DNA from: Ignavibacteriota bacterium
Lineage (GTDB): Bacteria; Bacteroidota; Ignavibacteria; UBA10030; SZUA-254
Reading direction: 5' to 3'
Assembly (NCBI GenBank): GCA_016212665.1
Contig: JACREZ010000003.1
Coordinates: 1 to 64,000, forward strand
Length of the DNA stretch: 64,000 bases
Shown: one piece after another, positions 8,113 to 16,915 of the stretch
Position numbering within the stretch: the stretch's first letter is position 1
How the letters are laid out: each line of letters starts with the position of its first letter
Notes under the pieces: model-generated
What the model was told of the DNA's origin: nothing
What the model saw: only the letters and a program-made list of their open reading frames with translations
Database searches by the model: none
Program-made: the position numbers and the translations under genes

Positions 8113-8694
8113 TTATTCTTTCGGGGGCTCGAAGCATTTCCGGCAACGGGCTTCATACACACCTTTTGCGCCGACGAGGACACGCTTTTGTTGTTTCGTG
8201 ATACGCTGTGTTCGGTCGGCAGGATTTCCGCAGACAACACAGATGGCGAGCGTCTTTGTAATGTACTCAGCAACTGCGAGTAAATGGGGAATTGGTTCGA
8301 ATGGCTTACCGCGATAATCCTGGTCAAGTCCGGCAACGATGACCCGTTTACCCATCGCCGCAAGTTTCTCACAAACATCAACTAAATCAAGTGAAAAGAA
8401 TTGTGCTTCATCTATGCCAATCACTTGCGAGAAGAGTGCCTTTTCAAAAATCTCAGACGGTTTTGTAACGACGATTGAAGGGAGTGATTGCGTGTTATGA
8501 GAGACGATATTACTTTTGCTGTACCGTTTGTCAATTTTCGGTTTGAAGATGATAACGTTTTGCTTAGCAATTTGCGCCCTGCGAAGTCGGCGAATTAATT
8601 CTTCTGTTTTGCCGCTGTACATACAACCGGTAACGACCTCAATCCAGCCGGTGCCGCTTGGTGTGCTGTGTGGAGTTCCAATTTCCATTGTCAA
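8113..8694 (-). CDS. tdk: Thymidine kinase (type II, zinc-binding)
   Basis: It phosphorylates thymidine with ATP in pyrimidine salvage. The 193 residues include the P-loop GCMYSGKT (23-30), the Mg-binding GIDEAQFF (93-100), a lasso-type YRGKPFEPI segment and two Cys pairs (CVVCG and CRKC) that form the structural zinc site of type II thymidine kinases. ATG at 8694 overlaps the cdd stop (ATGA), so it is coupled to cdd. Two internal Met codons near the start allow a start 2 residues later, with no functional difference. Confidence 0.95.
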   Translation of the reverse strand: MTMEIGTPHSTPSGTGWIEVVTGCMYSGKTEELIRRLRRAQIAKQNVIIFKPKIDKRYSKSNIVSHNTQSLPSIVVTKPSEIFEKALFSQVIGIDEAQFFSLDLVDVCEKLAAMGKRVIVAGLDQDYRGKPFEPIPHLLAVAEYITKTLAICVVCGNPADRTQRITKQQKRVLVGAKGVYEARCRKCFEPPKE

Positions 8695-9110
8695 TCTTTC
8701 TGTAACATTTCAGGTTTGAATGCCATCGGCAGAAGTTCAGATGTTTTCTTTGTTTGAACATTGCCTTTTTTATTTGTCATGATAATATCAATGTCGCCGG
8801 CGAGTTCCATAATCACCTGACGACATGCGCCACACGGAGGGATAAATTCATCTGCGTCTGTTGAAAGAGCAATCGCTTTGAATTTTCGTTTCCCATCAGA
8901 GATTGCTTTGAAAAGCACAGTTCGTTCTGCGCAGTTTGTCAATCCGTACGAACTGTTTTCGACATTACAACCAAGAATGATTTCTCCGGTTGATGTCAAC
9001 AACGCCGCGCCAACGCGAAAGCGGGAGTAAGGAGAATAAGAATTCTTCTTCGCTTTCGCTGATGCGTCTATAAGTTTTTTATATGTGGATGATAACCGTT
9101 GCTTTTTCAT
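8691..9110 (-). CDS. cdd: Cytidine deaminase
   Basis: It converts cytidine and deoxycytidine to (deoxy)uridine. It has 139 residues, the usual size of homotetrameric cytidine deaminases. The zinc site is visible as C60-A-E62 (NCAERTVLF) and PCGACRQ with C93 and C96; the leading SPYSRFRVGAAL and NVENSSYG form the substrate pocket. C60 replaces His of the dimeric type, as is normal for the tetrameric class. It is the first gene of the four-gene nucleoside operon, and its product feeds tdk and phosphorolysis. Confidence 0.95.
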   Translation of the reverse strand: MKKQRLSSTYKKLIDASAKAKKNSYSPYSRFRVGAALLTSTGEIILGCNVENSSYGLTNCAERTVLFKAISDGKRKFKAIALSTDADEFIPPCGACRQVIMELAGDIDIIMTNKKGNVQTKKTSELLPMAFKPEMLQKD

Positions 9111-9161
9111 GGCTCGCCAATATAGGAAAATGAAGGGAGAATGAAAAGCCTAAAGGCGTTT

Positions 9162-10595
9162 TCACCAGTTTTCATGATGAAGAATTCTATGACGCACAAA
9201 GTTAATCATCCGTTGTTCGATTGGAAAACCGTATGAATCATTTTTGATTCGTAAGCCTGCAAGTTTCTGAAATGGTCGGATGAATCCCTTTGAATATCGT
9301 TGCTCGGTCGCGAGTTTTGTATAAAACTTAAACCGTTCGACATAATCTTGCTCAGACTTACTCACCCAGTAACCGGAATAAAGAATGAAATCAATATCAC
9401 TCCACTCGGCAAGCGTCTGCGGAACGTGAAATCCTTTCTTCACAATGTAATTGAATAATTCGGTGCCGGGATAAGGCGTGAAGAAGAAAATACCAAACTC
9501 AAAATTTTGATTTACTTTCTTAATTGATTTGATGGTTTCGAGGGTCTTCAGTGTGTAACGGAATTCTTCCTCAGGAAAACCGACAATGAAATTAAACGTC
9601 GCACCGATATTGTGGCGGCTAAGCTTTTCTGCAGAGATGACTGCTTCTTCTGCAAGCGTATCTTTCTTCATAAAATCAAGCATTTCCTGAGAGCCGGATT
9701 CTGTTCCGATGGTAACACGACGCAGTCCTGCTTGCGCAACTTCACGAAGGAAATCATCTTCGAGCGGAGCCAATTGGTCTGCTCGCGAAGTTACAGCCCA
9801 AGTAAAGTGCATGTTCTTTTGATTGATTCCCTGACTAAACTCCAAGACACGATTTCGATTGGCAAAGAAGTTTTCATCCTGAAACAAGACATCATCAACA
9901 GAATATTTTTGAACAATATCAAACACATCATTCAACATGCGCGAGCCTTTGAGACCTGACCAGCGACGATTATAGACAAACGGGTCAGCACAAAACGCGC
10001 AGCGATACGGGCAGCCTTGCGATGAGTAAAAATCAATCTGCCTGATTCTTTTTAGTTTGAAATATGTTTCGGTTGGAATAAGACTATAATCGTACGTCGG
10101 AAAGTTGTTTATGTCAATAAATTTCCGCTCGGCGTTTTCCATGAATTCACCCTTGTTGAGATACGCTAATCCGAGAATCTTTTCAAACCCGGAGTTGGAT
10201 TCAATCGCTTCAAGCAGTTCAAGAAATGTTATTTCACCCTGACCGAAAATGCAATAGTCGGCGTAACCATCTCGCATACATTGTTCCGGCAAAATAGAAG
10301 GATGCCATCCGCCCCAAACGATTGGAATGTTCGGTGAAACTGATTTTGCAAGTTTGGAAACCTCTACTGCATCTTTTATTGGTGTTCCGGTGATGACAGA
10401 AATTCCGAGACAGAACGCATCGTTCAAAAGTTCTTTTACTTTTTCATGCGCGTGTCGCGTACTCTTTTCAATTCGTGCATCAACGATTTTTACATCGTAC
10501 TTCTCCCGGTCAATTACCGATGCCAATGCAAGGAACTGCAATGGCATTGTGTAGTACGGTGCTTGGGGATTATAAAGAACAATTGTTTTCTTCAT
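9162..10595 (-). CDS. Radical SAM protein with N-terminal B12-binding-like domain
   Basis: From ATG at 10595 the product has 477 residues. Residues 1-140 resemble the cobalamin-binding domain of B12-dependent radical SAM enzymes (VLYNP near the start, WGGWHPSILPEQ, YCIFGQGEITFLELL); the radical SAM core follows with C195-x3-C199-x2-C202 in SSQGCPYRCAFC. An upstream in-frame start at 10709 would add 38 residues encoded by an intergenic repeat, so I reject it. Relatives (BchE/methylthiotransferase-like groups) methylate or rearrange substrates; this substrate is unknown. It is the last gene of a minus-strand run with a SPASM radical SAM protein, a deaminase and a glycosyltransferase. Confidence 0.8.
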   Translation of the reverse strand: MKKTIVLYNPQAPYYTMPLQFLALASVIDREKYDVKIVDARIEKSTRHAHEKVKELLNDAFCLGISVITGTPIKDAVEVSKLAKSVSPNIPIVWGGWHPSILPEQCMRDGYADYCIFGQGEITFLELLEAIESNSGFEKILGLAYLNKGEFMENAERKFIDINNFPTYDYSLIPTETYFKLKRIRQIDFYSSQGCPYRCAFCADPFVYNRRWSGLKGSRMLNDVFDIVQKYSVDDVLFQDENFFANRNRVLEFSQGINQKNMHFTWAVTSRADQLAPLEDDFLREVAQAGLRRVTIGTESGSQEMLDFMKKDTLAEEAVISAEKLSRHNIGATFNFIVGFPEEEFRYTLKTLETIKSIKKVNQNFEFGIFFFTPYPGTELFNYIVKKGFHVPQTLAEWSDIDFILYSGYWVSKSEQDYVERFKFYTKLATEQRYSKGFIRPFQKLAGLRIKNDSYGFPIEQRMINFVRHRILHHENW

Positions 10596-10650
10596 GGATG
10601 AATTTATATGTTGATGTTCTGAGTATGCAAAAATTGAAATGAAAAACCAA

Positions 10651-10715
10651 CTTGAATTCTTCTTTGCGTAGTCTGCGTCTTTGCGGTTAAGATTCAACCA
10701 CAGAGGCACGAAGTG
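10651..10715. repeat. Low-complexity intergenic element between the two radical SAM genes
   Basis: On the minus strand it reads as phrases CACTTCGTGCCTCTGTGG, AACCGCAAAGACGCAGACTA and CGCAAAGAAG: near-periodic CGCAAAG/CACAGAG phrases. I recognise this style from intergenic regions of many environmental genomes. It is in frame with the downstream gene, which produces a false N-terminal extension. Confidence 0.5.
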
Positions 10716-10718
10716 TTA

Positions 10719-11753
10719 TTAAAATCTATCCATGAACGCATTCATAGCGGGAACTTGCAGGGTGCAAACACACTGCTGACATTGTTTGAGTGAATACTCT
10801 TTAACCTTCTTTCTTGTTTGGCAAATGGATTCAGAGTTCACTATCGAACGGATTATTTCTTCTCTAATATTACCAAACTTCGGAAGGAAGTAACAGGGGA
10901 GGATATCACCTGTTGAAGTAATAACAGCCGAAACGTTCGGAGCGTTACAATGATTTCTAGGGAAATCCGCTTCGCCAAGCAACGCGCGAAAATATTGTGC
11001 AATATGATTGAGTTTCTCAGATGATTCACTGATAAATCCGTTTTGAAATTCATTTCGATAATCAACAGAAAGTTGCTTGACTATTTCTGCAAATTCAATA
11101 CATTCTTCGTGATTCAAATTCACTGAACTTTCTGAAACTGTCTGTCCTGTTTCCAATCTGCCATACGCAACCGAACGAACATCAACGGCAAGAAAGGAAA
11201 TCCTATCTATCTTCAACGACCGGGCAAGTTCAATCATCATCGGCATTTGCCGGAAGTTTGATTTTTGTATGACAATACGAAATGAAATTAGTGGACGCTT
11301 ACTTGCAGAAACAACCTTCTCTACTCCTTGAAGAATCGTCTCAAATGAATCAACACCTCGTATTGAAGTTTGAACTTCAGAGGTTGCACCATCGAGTGAG
11401 ACAATTATCTCATGGAAATACGATTGGATTTCTATATACCGTTTTGATAACAGCAATCCGTTGGTGAGAAGTGTTTGCTTTACTTTCTCCCGCGAAAATA
11501 GCTGACAGATTTCTGGAAAGTCCTTCCGCAATAACGGTTCACCGCCTGAGAAAGCAATGTGCCTCAACCCAAAACCGAATAACTCGTCGGCGAGTTTTCG
11601 AATTTCATCAAGTGAAAGTTCATTTGGTAACGGTTTACGGTATGAACACATTTGACATTTGAGATTGCATCCTTCGGTTACATACAGAATGACAATCGGT
11701 AATGTCCAACAACGGTTACCGAGTGTGTTGAGATATGCTTTGTAGTTCAACAA
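10719..11753 (-). CDS. Radical SAM/SPASM domain protein
   Basis: Its 344 residues start with the radical SAM cluster motif C29-x3-C33-x2-C36 (TEGCNLKCQMC), followed by FSGGEPLLRKDF and SLDGATSEVQTSIRG. A C-terminal Cys-rich region (CNAPNVSA, ILPCYF, KQCQQCVC) fits a SPASM/twitch domain holding auxiliary Fe-S clusters. Such proteins modify ribosomal peptides or protein residues, or act in cofactor and sugar metabolism. No precursor peptide was found next to it. It starts 2 bases after the deaminase stop, so both are surely co-transcribed. The role is unknown; context suggests a small biosynthetic operon. Confidence 0.82.
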   Translation of the reverse strand: MLNYKAYLNTLGNRCWTLPIVILYVTEGCNLKCQMCSYRKPLPNELSLDEIRKLADELFGFGLRHIAFSGGEPLLRKDFPEICQLFSREKVKQTLLTNGLLLSKRYIEIQSYFHEIIVSLDGATSEVQTSIRGVDSFETILQGVEKVVSASKRPLISFRIVIQKSNFRQMPMMIELARSLKIDRISFLAVDVRSVAYGRLETGQTVSESSVNLNHEECIEFAEIVKQLSVDYRNEFQNGFISESSEKLNHIAQYFRALLGEADFPRNHCNAPNVSAVITSTGDILPCYFLPKFGNIREEIIRSIVNSESICQTRKKVKEYSLKQCQQCVCTLQVPAMNAFMDRF

Positions 11754-11755
11754 TG

Positions 11756-12313
11756 TTATTCTTTGTAATCGGGATGTAATCGGAAAAGAGAGTCTTGTAG
11801 TTCATTCGGTGAAACCTGAACTCGTCTCCATTGATAGCGATACGAGCGATAATCTTCTTTCAACCAATGAAGAATGGATTTTTCTTTTAAGAATTGAACG
11901 TGCTTGATGTTGTACTCTAAGATGGCTCCTTGACACATCAAACATGGTTCGTACGTGGAAATAAGGAACAAAGAATCTTTCTCAAGTAAAGCGAACTCTG
12001 TTCTTGAAAATGTATGTAGTGCATCTGAAAGAGCATTGATTTCTGCATGACCGCCGACATTTATGTCACGAAGAACTGTGTTGTAACCTCGGCCGATAAT
12101 CTTACCTTTGTAAAGAATAAGCGCGGCAATTGGCGCATCTTTGTGTTGAAGAGCAGTGGTTGCAAGCGCTCTCAGTTCGTTCAGCAATGAATCGGATAAG
12201 ATAACATCATCACGAAAGAGTGAAGCGGATTTGTATGTTGCAACTTGAAATCCAAACAACACTGAAAGAACGATAAGCGTTATGATAACGTATGAGCGAA
12301 AAGAATTTTTCAT
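11756..12313 (-). CDS. Membrane-anchored cytidine/deoxycytidylate-type deaminase
   Basis: An N-terminal hydrophobic segment (residues 7-27) is followed by a zinc deaminase domain: GGHAEINAL (H89, E91) and YEPCLMCQGAI (C124, C127). The domain resembles the nucleoside/guanine/tRNA-adenosine deaminase branch. The single N-terminal helix or uncleaved signal is unusual, because such deaminases are normally cytosolic; the catalytic domain would face the periplasm. The ATG overlaps the glycosyltransferase stop (ATGA). The substrate cannot be told; a base-containing metabolite made or modified by the neighbouring enzymes is one option. Confidence 0.75.
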   Translation of the reverse strand: MKNSFRSYVIITLIVLSVLFGFQVATYKSASLFRDDVILSDSLLNELRALATTALQHKDAPIAALILYKGKIIGRGYNTVLRDINVGGHAEINALSDALHTFSRTEFALLEKDSLFLISTYEPCLMCQGAILEYNIKHVQFLKEKSILHWLKEDYRSYRYQWRRVQVSPNELQDSLFRLHPDYKE

Positions 12314-14565
12314 TTCTGTTCGTGTTCAATATACAAGAATTTGTCGTACAACGCTTTCACTTGGTTGACACTCCAGCGTATATCATGTTCGGTTGCCCAA
12401 TCGTGAGCGGAGTTTCTTAGTTTCTCGATTCGTCCTTTGTCATTAAGAAGTTTGAGTACTTCATTTGCCAACGATTGATAATCACCTACATTCACAGCTA
12501 CAGCTTTTTCAGGTGAAAAGTCAGAAAGCAAGCCGACGTTAGTTCCACATACGACGACGTTGCACGCGGCGGCTTCAACGATAATCATCCCTTGCGCTTC
12601 ATGGCGAGAAGTATGGAGGAGGACATCAGCCCATCGGTAATAGTCAATCATTTTTTCATATTCTACAACACCGAAGTATGTAACTTTCTCATCCAATCTT
12701 AATTGATGAATCATTTGTTGAACTGCACCGTTCAGGTAATCAGCGCCTACTAATTTAAGTTCACAATCTACTTTCCCTGAAATAAGTTTGAACGCTCGCA
12801 ACAATGTTTCATGGTCTTTTACTTTGTTGAGTGTACCAACGTGGAGAAAATGAAATGGAGGTACAAGCTCTCGTTTTTCATGAACGGCGAACTGTTCTGT
12901 ATCAACACCAAGCGGAATGATGTGTACTTCTTTTGGATCCATTCTGAGTTGATTTATTTGCTGATGTTGATAGTTCGTTAGAAGGACAAGAGCGTCAGCA
13001 TTCTTTGTCAACCAAAGCATCACTGAACGCAAAAAAAGAGAGCGCATGTTCCCATAAGAAATCTCAAGTAGATTTGCAGTTTCTCCACCCAGGAAACTTA
13101 CGATGCTTGGAACTCCGAATAATTTTCCGATGATGACAGCCACAAGTCCGGTCGGAGTTCCCCACAGTCCATGAATCAAATCAAACTGCTCGTGTTGTTT
13201 GATGAAAGCTTTGATTAACAAATATAATTTCTTGATGAAAGAATCACTCGGTTGAGCATTGAGAAAAACAATGTCAGCGTTTCCGCATTTGCTGATGTTG
13301 TTTTCAGAAACTCTAATCAAGGAAAAGATTGTCATGTCGTAATGCTCTGACAAGCCGCTGAGGAGTTGAACCAAAGCGGGGACTTGCAACCCGGATTGAG
13401 GAGAATCAATTCCGCCGGGGACAAAGACTGCAACTTTCTTTTTCACTGAATTTCGTTTTTCATACGTGGCTTGATATGCATTCAACGCCTGTTTGCCAAG
13501 CGCGAGATAACTTAATACTCTATCGAAAAAGTCGAGAACATCTTCTCTTGTTCGTTTTTTCTTTGACGCTTCTACAATTGCCTGAGCACAGGATTCAACA
13601 ACTCCAACACTCCATAACTTCCCGATTTCTCCGTTGTTGGTGATTTTTCTGAACGAGGGAATATCAGTTACAATTGGAACGACTCCACAAGCGAGTGATT
13701 CCAACAATGCAAAGCCGCTTCCTTCATGATGGCTTCCAAGGAGAAAATAATCAGCCGCGCTGTAATATTGTTCAAGAAGTTCATGCGGCTGTTTACCAAG
13801 TAGATGAATTCGTTCAGTCAGTCCGAGTGCTGCAATAATCTGTCGAACTTCATTCAACAAATTTCCCTCATGAAAAATCATATACAAATGGGCATCACGG
13901 AGATGAAGTAATGCCTTATGAAATCCTTTGATGACCGTGAGCGGATCTTTGTTTGCATCCAATCTCCCAACCCAAAGAAATATTTCTTCACCTCTCAACC
14001 CTAACTGAGTTCGTGATAGTTGTTTTCCTTGTGGGTGGAACGATGATGAACTTTCAATCACTTCATGAACTTCTTTATGCTTGCTAATGATTTTCTTCTT
14101 TTTCCATGAGTGGGAAATTTCAAGAGAAGTGAAGAGGAAGGAGTCAACGACATCGAATCCGGTTTGATAGAACGGACGAGAATACCATTGCGGCATTCCT
14201 CCGCCGTGATGTTGCCAAACGATTGCAGTTTCTTTCGACAATCTCGGTCTGAGATGAATTAGCGGATAAGCCCAGCCGTTATGGTGAACTACATCGGGCT
14301 TTAGTTGAACAACAACATCGTGTATATTTTGAAATGAATCGAGAGGAGTAGTAAGGTTTCCTAAGCCATCAGAAACAAAATAATAATGAATTCCCTCGTG
14401 AATGAGATGAGAATTTTTATGGAAACGTTGAACGACCGAAACGCTGTTTGCTCCGGCTTTGAGAACGGCTTTGCACCATTCAGTAGTTGAGTTGTAGCGA
14501 GTGAGTAAACTCGTTTCATTCTCTACATCCTTATCATAGAAGTATGATAAGAATACAATATTCAT
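12310..14565 (-). CDS. Tandem (two-domain) GT4-type glycosyltransferase
   Basis: The 751 residues contain two GT-B glycosyltransferases in one chain. The first (about 1-370) has LWVGRLDANKDPLTVIKGFH and HEGSGFALLESLACG; the second (about 377-751) has VAVFVPGGID, LHVGTLNKVKDHETLLRAF and SRHEAQGMIIVEAAACN. The EA(A/L)xxG region that binds the sugar nucleotide is present in both. Each half is the usual length of a GT4 enzyme, so this is a fusion. Such enzymes build surface polysaccharides or glycosylate small molecules. It is the first gene of the operon with the deaminase and the two radical SAM proteins. Confidence 0.85.
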   Translation of the reverse strand: MNIVFLSYFYDKDVENETSLLTRYNSTTEWCKAVLKAGANSVSVVQRFHKNSHLIHEGIHYYFVSDGLGNLTTPLDSFQNIHDVVVQLKPDVVHHNGWAYPLIHLRPRLSKETAIVWQHHGGGMPQWYSRPFYQTGFDVVDSFLFTSLEISHSWKKKKIISKHKEVHEVIESSSSFHPQGKQLSRTQLGLRGEEIFLWVGRLDANKDPLTVIKGFHKALLHLRDAHLYMIFHEGNLLNEVRQIIAALGLTERIHLLGKQPHELLEQYYSAADYFLLGSHHEGSGFALLESLACGVVPIVTDIPSFRKITNNGEIGKLWSVGVVESCAQAIVEASKKKRTREDVLDFFDRVLSYLALGKQALNAYQATYEKRNSVKKKVAVFVPGGIDSPQSGLQVPALVQLLSGLSEHYDMTIFSLIRVSENNISKCGNADIVFLNAQPSDSFIKKLYLLIKAFIKQHEQFDLIHGLWGTPTGLVAVIIGKLFGVPSIVSFLGGETANLLEISYGNMRSLFLRSVMLWLTKNADALVLLTNYQHQQINQLRMDPKEVHIIPLGVDTEQFAVHEKRELVPPFHFLHVGTLNKVKDHETLLRAFKLISGKVDCELKLVGADYLNGAVQQMIHQLRLDEKVTYFGVVEYEKMIDYYRWADVLLHTSRHEAQGMIIVEAAACNVVVCGTNVGLLSDFSPEKAVAVNVGDYQSLANEVLKLLNDKGRIEKLRNSAHDWATEHDIRWSVNQVKALYDKFLYIEHEQK

Positions 14566-14595
14566 GAGGAAGGGAAGAGATACGTGGAAAAATAT

Positions 14596-14805
14596 TTAAG
14601 CGAAAACCAAACGACCCTTTGGTTCCGGAATCGGCCTTCCTAATTCTTTGGCAGTTTCAATCCACTCATGGATAATTACTTCAACATTTTCTAAAGCTTC
14701 TTGGTAGGTTGCACCATCAGATGCGCAACCTGGTAATTCAGGAACCTCAGCGATAAAGGCGTTATCGCACTGACTCCAATAAATAATCACTTCATACTTG
14801 TTCAT
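14596..14805 (-). CDS. HicB-like antitoxin, solitary
   Basis: Its 69 residues form a typical HicB-like fold: KYEVIIYWSQCDNAFIAEVP, ELPGCASDGATYQEALENV, then a helix HEWIETAKELG and a GRPIPEP tail. HicB proteins neutralise HicA mRNA interferases. No HicA is recognisable beside it. The 14806-14940 region carries only a short frame without ATG whose stop overlaps this start (ATGA). It could be a stand-alone HicB relative, which is common. It sits 30 bases before the glycosyltransferase operon on the same strand. Confidence 0.8.
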   Translation of the reverse strand: MNKYEVIIYWSQCDNAFIAEVPELPGCASDGATYQEALENVEVIIHEWIETAKELGRPIPEPKGRLVFA

Positions 14806-15080
14806 AATGTCATACCCAATTTATACTTTACAATTACAGTTCTAACTTGTTTAACCTGATACGGCTTGGCATGAAAGCCTTTAGGTTGCAAGTTTAATAT
14901 TTCTTCAATACCAAGTTTTTGTGAAAAAATGATGACTACCCTTTGTTCTTAGAGTGAAACCAAGTACTTGGAGTAAGTGGCAAAGCTCTGAGAATGACAC
15001 GTTACTGTCCGAGTGTCCACGAAGTACCTGTTCGAGGACTTTCTCATATTTCGACATTGGGCGCACTCATCAAGAATATT

Positions 15081-15197
15081 TTACTTACCCCCATCCTTCT
15101 CCTGAGGAATATTTAACACCTTCACAAAAAATTTAATTGTGTAATAGGCGATGATTGTCCACGCGCCAATCATGGTAACAAGTGCAGATGCTGACAT
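15081..15197 (-). CDS. 38-residue MetS-like small subunit of the NSS transporter
   Basis: This short gene lies 12 bases after the NSS transporter stop, on the same strand, preceded by AGGAGAAAACATT, a good ribosome binding site (AGGAG). The product starts MSASALVTMIGAWTIIAYY, has one membrane helix and ends with a charged tail (PQEKDGGK). This size, topology and position match the MetS family, the small subunit needed by some methionine/alanine NSS importers. A homologue occurs at 20203-20334. Confidence 0.75.
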   Translation of the reverse strand: MSASALVTMIGAWTIIAYYTIKFFVKVLNIPQEKDGGK

Positions 15198-15209
15198 AAT
15201 GTTTTCTCC

Positions 15210-16853
15210 TTATGAATGTTTCTCTCGTTTTTGCCATGCAACTTTGATAGCCCATGCAATTCCGATAAACGTAACCATGAGCAGAATTCTCGTTGCATCT
15301 ATGATGAATGTGTTTGTCGGAGAGCCATCAACAAACCAACGGGTGTCTTCAATTCCAATGTGGAGTATTTTTCCGATGATACTTCCACCATCGAATGCCC
15401 AGCCTTGACCGCTGAATAATTTACTGAACGCGCCTGACCAGTCACCACCGGCAGGACTAATCAATGAACCAAGAAATACAACAAGTAAAAATGAAGGTGT
15501 AATGTATTTGATGACAAATTTAAAGAAGTTCGGGATTTTAATGTCTGCACCACGATTGATTTCCTCCCAACCCTTGTCAATGCCGAAAATCCATGCAAAG
15601 GCGATTGATTCAAGCAGGGCAAAGACGACGAGCGCAAACGTTCCCGACCAATCATCGAACTCACCAAATGCACCTGCACCGAAGAAGATGATGCACCAGA
15701 GAGCAAGGATAAACGTAACGATGCCAAAATAGATTGCAGATTTCTCTCGTTTCATTTTGAATTCATCTTGCAAGAATGCCATAACAGGTTGTCCCATTGC
15801 AAGTGAACTTGTAATTCCTGCAAAGAAGAGAAGTCCGAACCATGCGAGACCGGCAAGGGCGGCAAAGATTGGTCCCCAGTTTTGGAACAACACAGGCATT
15901 GTTCTGAAGCCCATCATCAACCCGACATTACCGGGAGTTTGAATCCATTCCAATCCGAAATATGCGACGGAAATCGGGATGACAATTGAACCGCCGAGAA
16001 GAACTTCGACGAACTCATTCATCCATCCGGCAGAAGCGGCGTTCAAAGCGATGTCATCTCTTTCTCTCAAGTACGCGGCATAACAATGTATCGAACCCAT
16101 ACCGACAGAGAGGGTGAAGAAAATTTGTCCTGCGGCGGCAAGCCACACTTTCGGATTCGAGAGCGAATCGAATTGTGGTTCCCAGAGAAAGTTCAAACCG
16201 ACGGTTGCATCGTTCACTGCGTTTTGGTCACCGGCATCAAGCGTGAGCGCACGAATCGCGAGAAAAATTCCAAATAAAATAAGTATCGGCATTCCGATCT
16301 TGCTCGCAATCTCAACTCCTTTTGCCAAACCGCGGGAAAGTATCCAAAGATTGAGTCCTAAGGTAATAACAAAGAAGAAGAGCGCTTCGGGAGGAAAGTT
16401 AAACAATCCGCCATTCGTTGTCCCGACATACTCGTTAAAAAATCCCGCTATTTGCTCAGGAGTTTTTCCTGAGAAACTACCGACGACCGAGTGATAGGCG
16501 TAGGAAAGTGTCCACGATTCAAGATAACAATAATACGCGGCTACGGTAAGATTAGTAAAGATGCCGAACACGCCGACGTATTTCCACCAACTTGATTTTC
16601 CAAGAACTGCAATCATTCCCGGAGTGGAGTGGTGTCCATACTTTCCGCCATGCCGACCAATCGCCCATTCAATCCAGAGGAGGGGTATTCCCATTAACAA
16701 AAATGAAACGAGGTACGGAATAATAAACGCGCCGCCGCCGTTAGCAACAGCCTGTGCAGGGAATCTCAAAAAGTTTCCAAGCCCGACTGCATTGCCTGCC
16801 ATCGCAAGCACCAGCCCGACTCGTGAACCCCACCGTTCTTTATGTGTTGACAT
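15210..16853 (-). CDS. Sodium:neurotransmitter symporter (NSS) family transporter
   Basis: The 547-residue protein has about 12 membrane segments. The first contains the NSS Na+-site signature GLVLAMAGNAVGLGNFLRFP, followed by GGGAFIIPYL and the helix VAAYYCYLESWTLSYAYH. Members import amino acids or related amines with Na+. The following MetS-like gene suggests the bacterial amino acid importer branch. The substrate cannot be fixed. The GNAT/nitrilase gene upstream is on the same strand, 62 bases away. Confidence 0.9.
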   Translation of the reverse strand: MSTHKERWGSRVGLVLAMAGNAVGLGNFLRFPAQAVANGGGAFIIPYLVSFLLMGIPLLWIEWAIGRHGGKYGHHSTPGMIAVLGKSSWWKYVGVFGIFTNLTVAAYYCYLESWTLSYAYHSVVGSFSGKTPEQIAGFFNEYVGTTNGGLFNFPPEALFFFVITLGLNLWILSRGLAKGVEIASKIGMPILILFGIFLAIRALTLDAGDQNAVNDATVGLNFLWEPQFDSLSNPKVWLAAAGQIFFTLSVGMGSIHCYAAYLRERDDIALNAASAGWMNEFVEVLLGGSIVIPISVAYFGLEWIQTPGNVGLMMGFRTMPVLFQNWGPIFAALAGLAWFGLLFFAGITSSLAMGQPVMAFLQDEFKMKREKSAIYFGIVTFILALWCIIFFGAGAFGEFDDWSGTFALVVFALLESIAFAWIFGIDKGWEEINRGADIKIPNFFKFVIKYITPSFLLVVFLGSLISPAGGDWSGAFSKLFSGQGWAFDGGSIIGKILHIGIEDTRWFVDGSPTNTFIIDATRILLMVTFIGIAWAIKVAWQKREKHS

Positions 16854-16915
16854 AGTTACTCAATGATATTGGTTGAAAAAGAACTCATTGAGTATAAGGA
16901 AAAAAAAGTGGTTTG

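Noticed and set aside
10596-10709. N-terminal extension of the B12-type radical SAM protein
   Set aside because: The codons derive from the intergenic repeat text; the family begins at MKKTIVLYNP.
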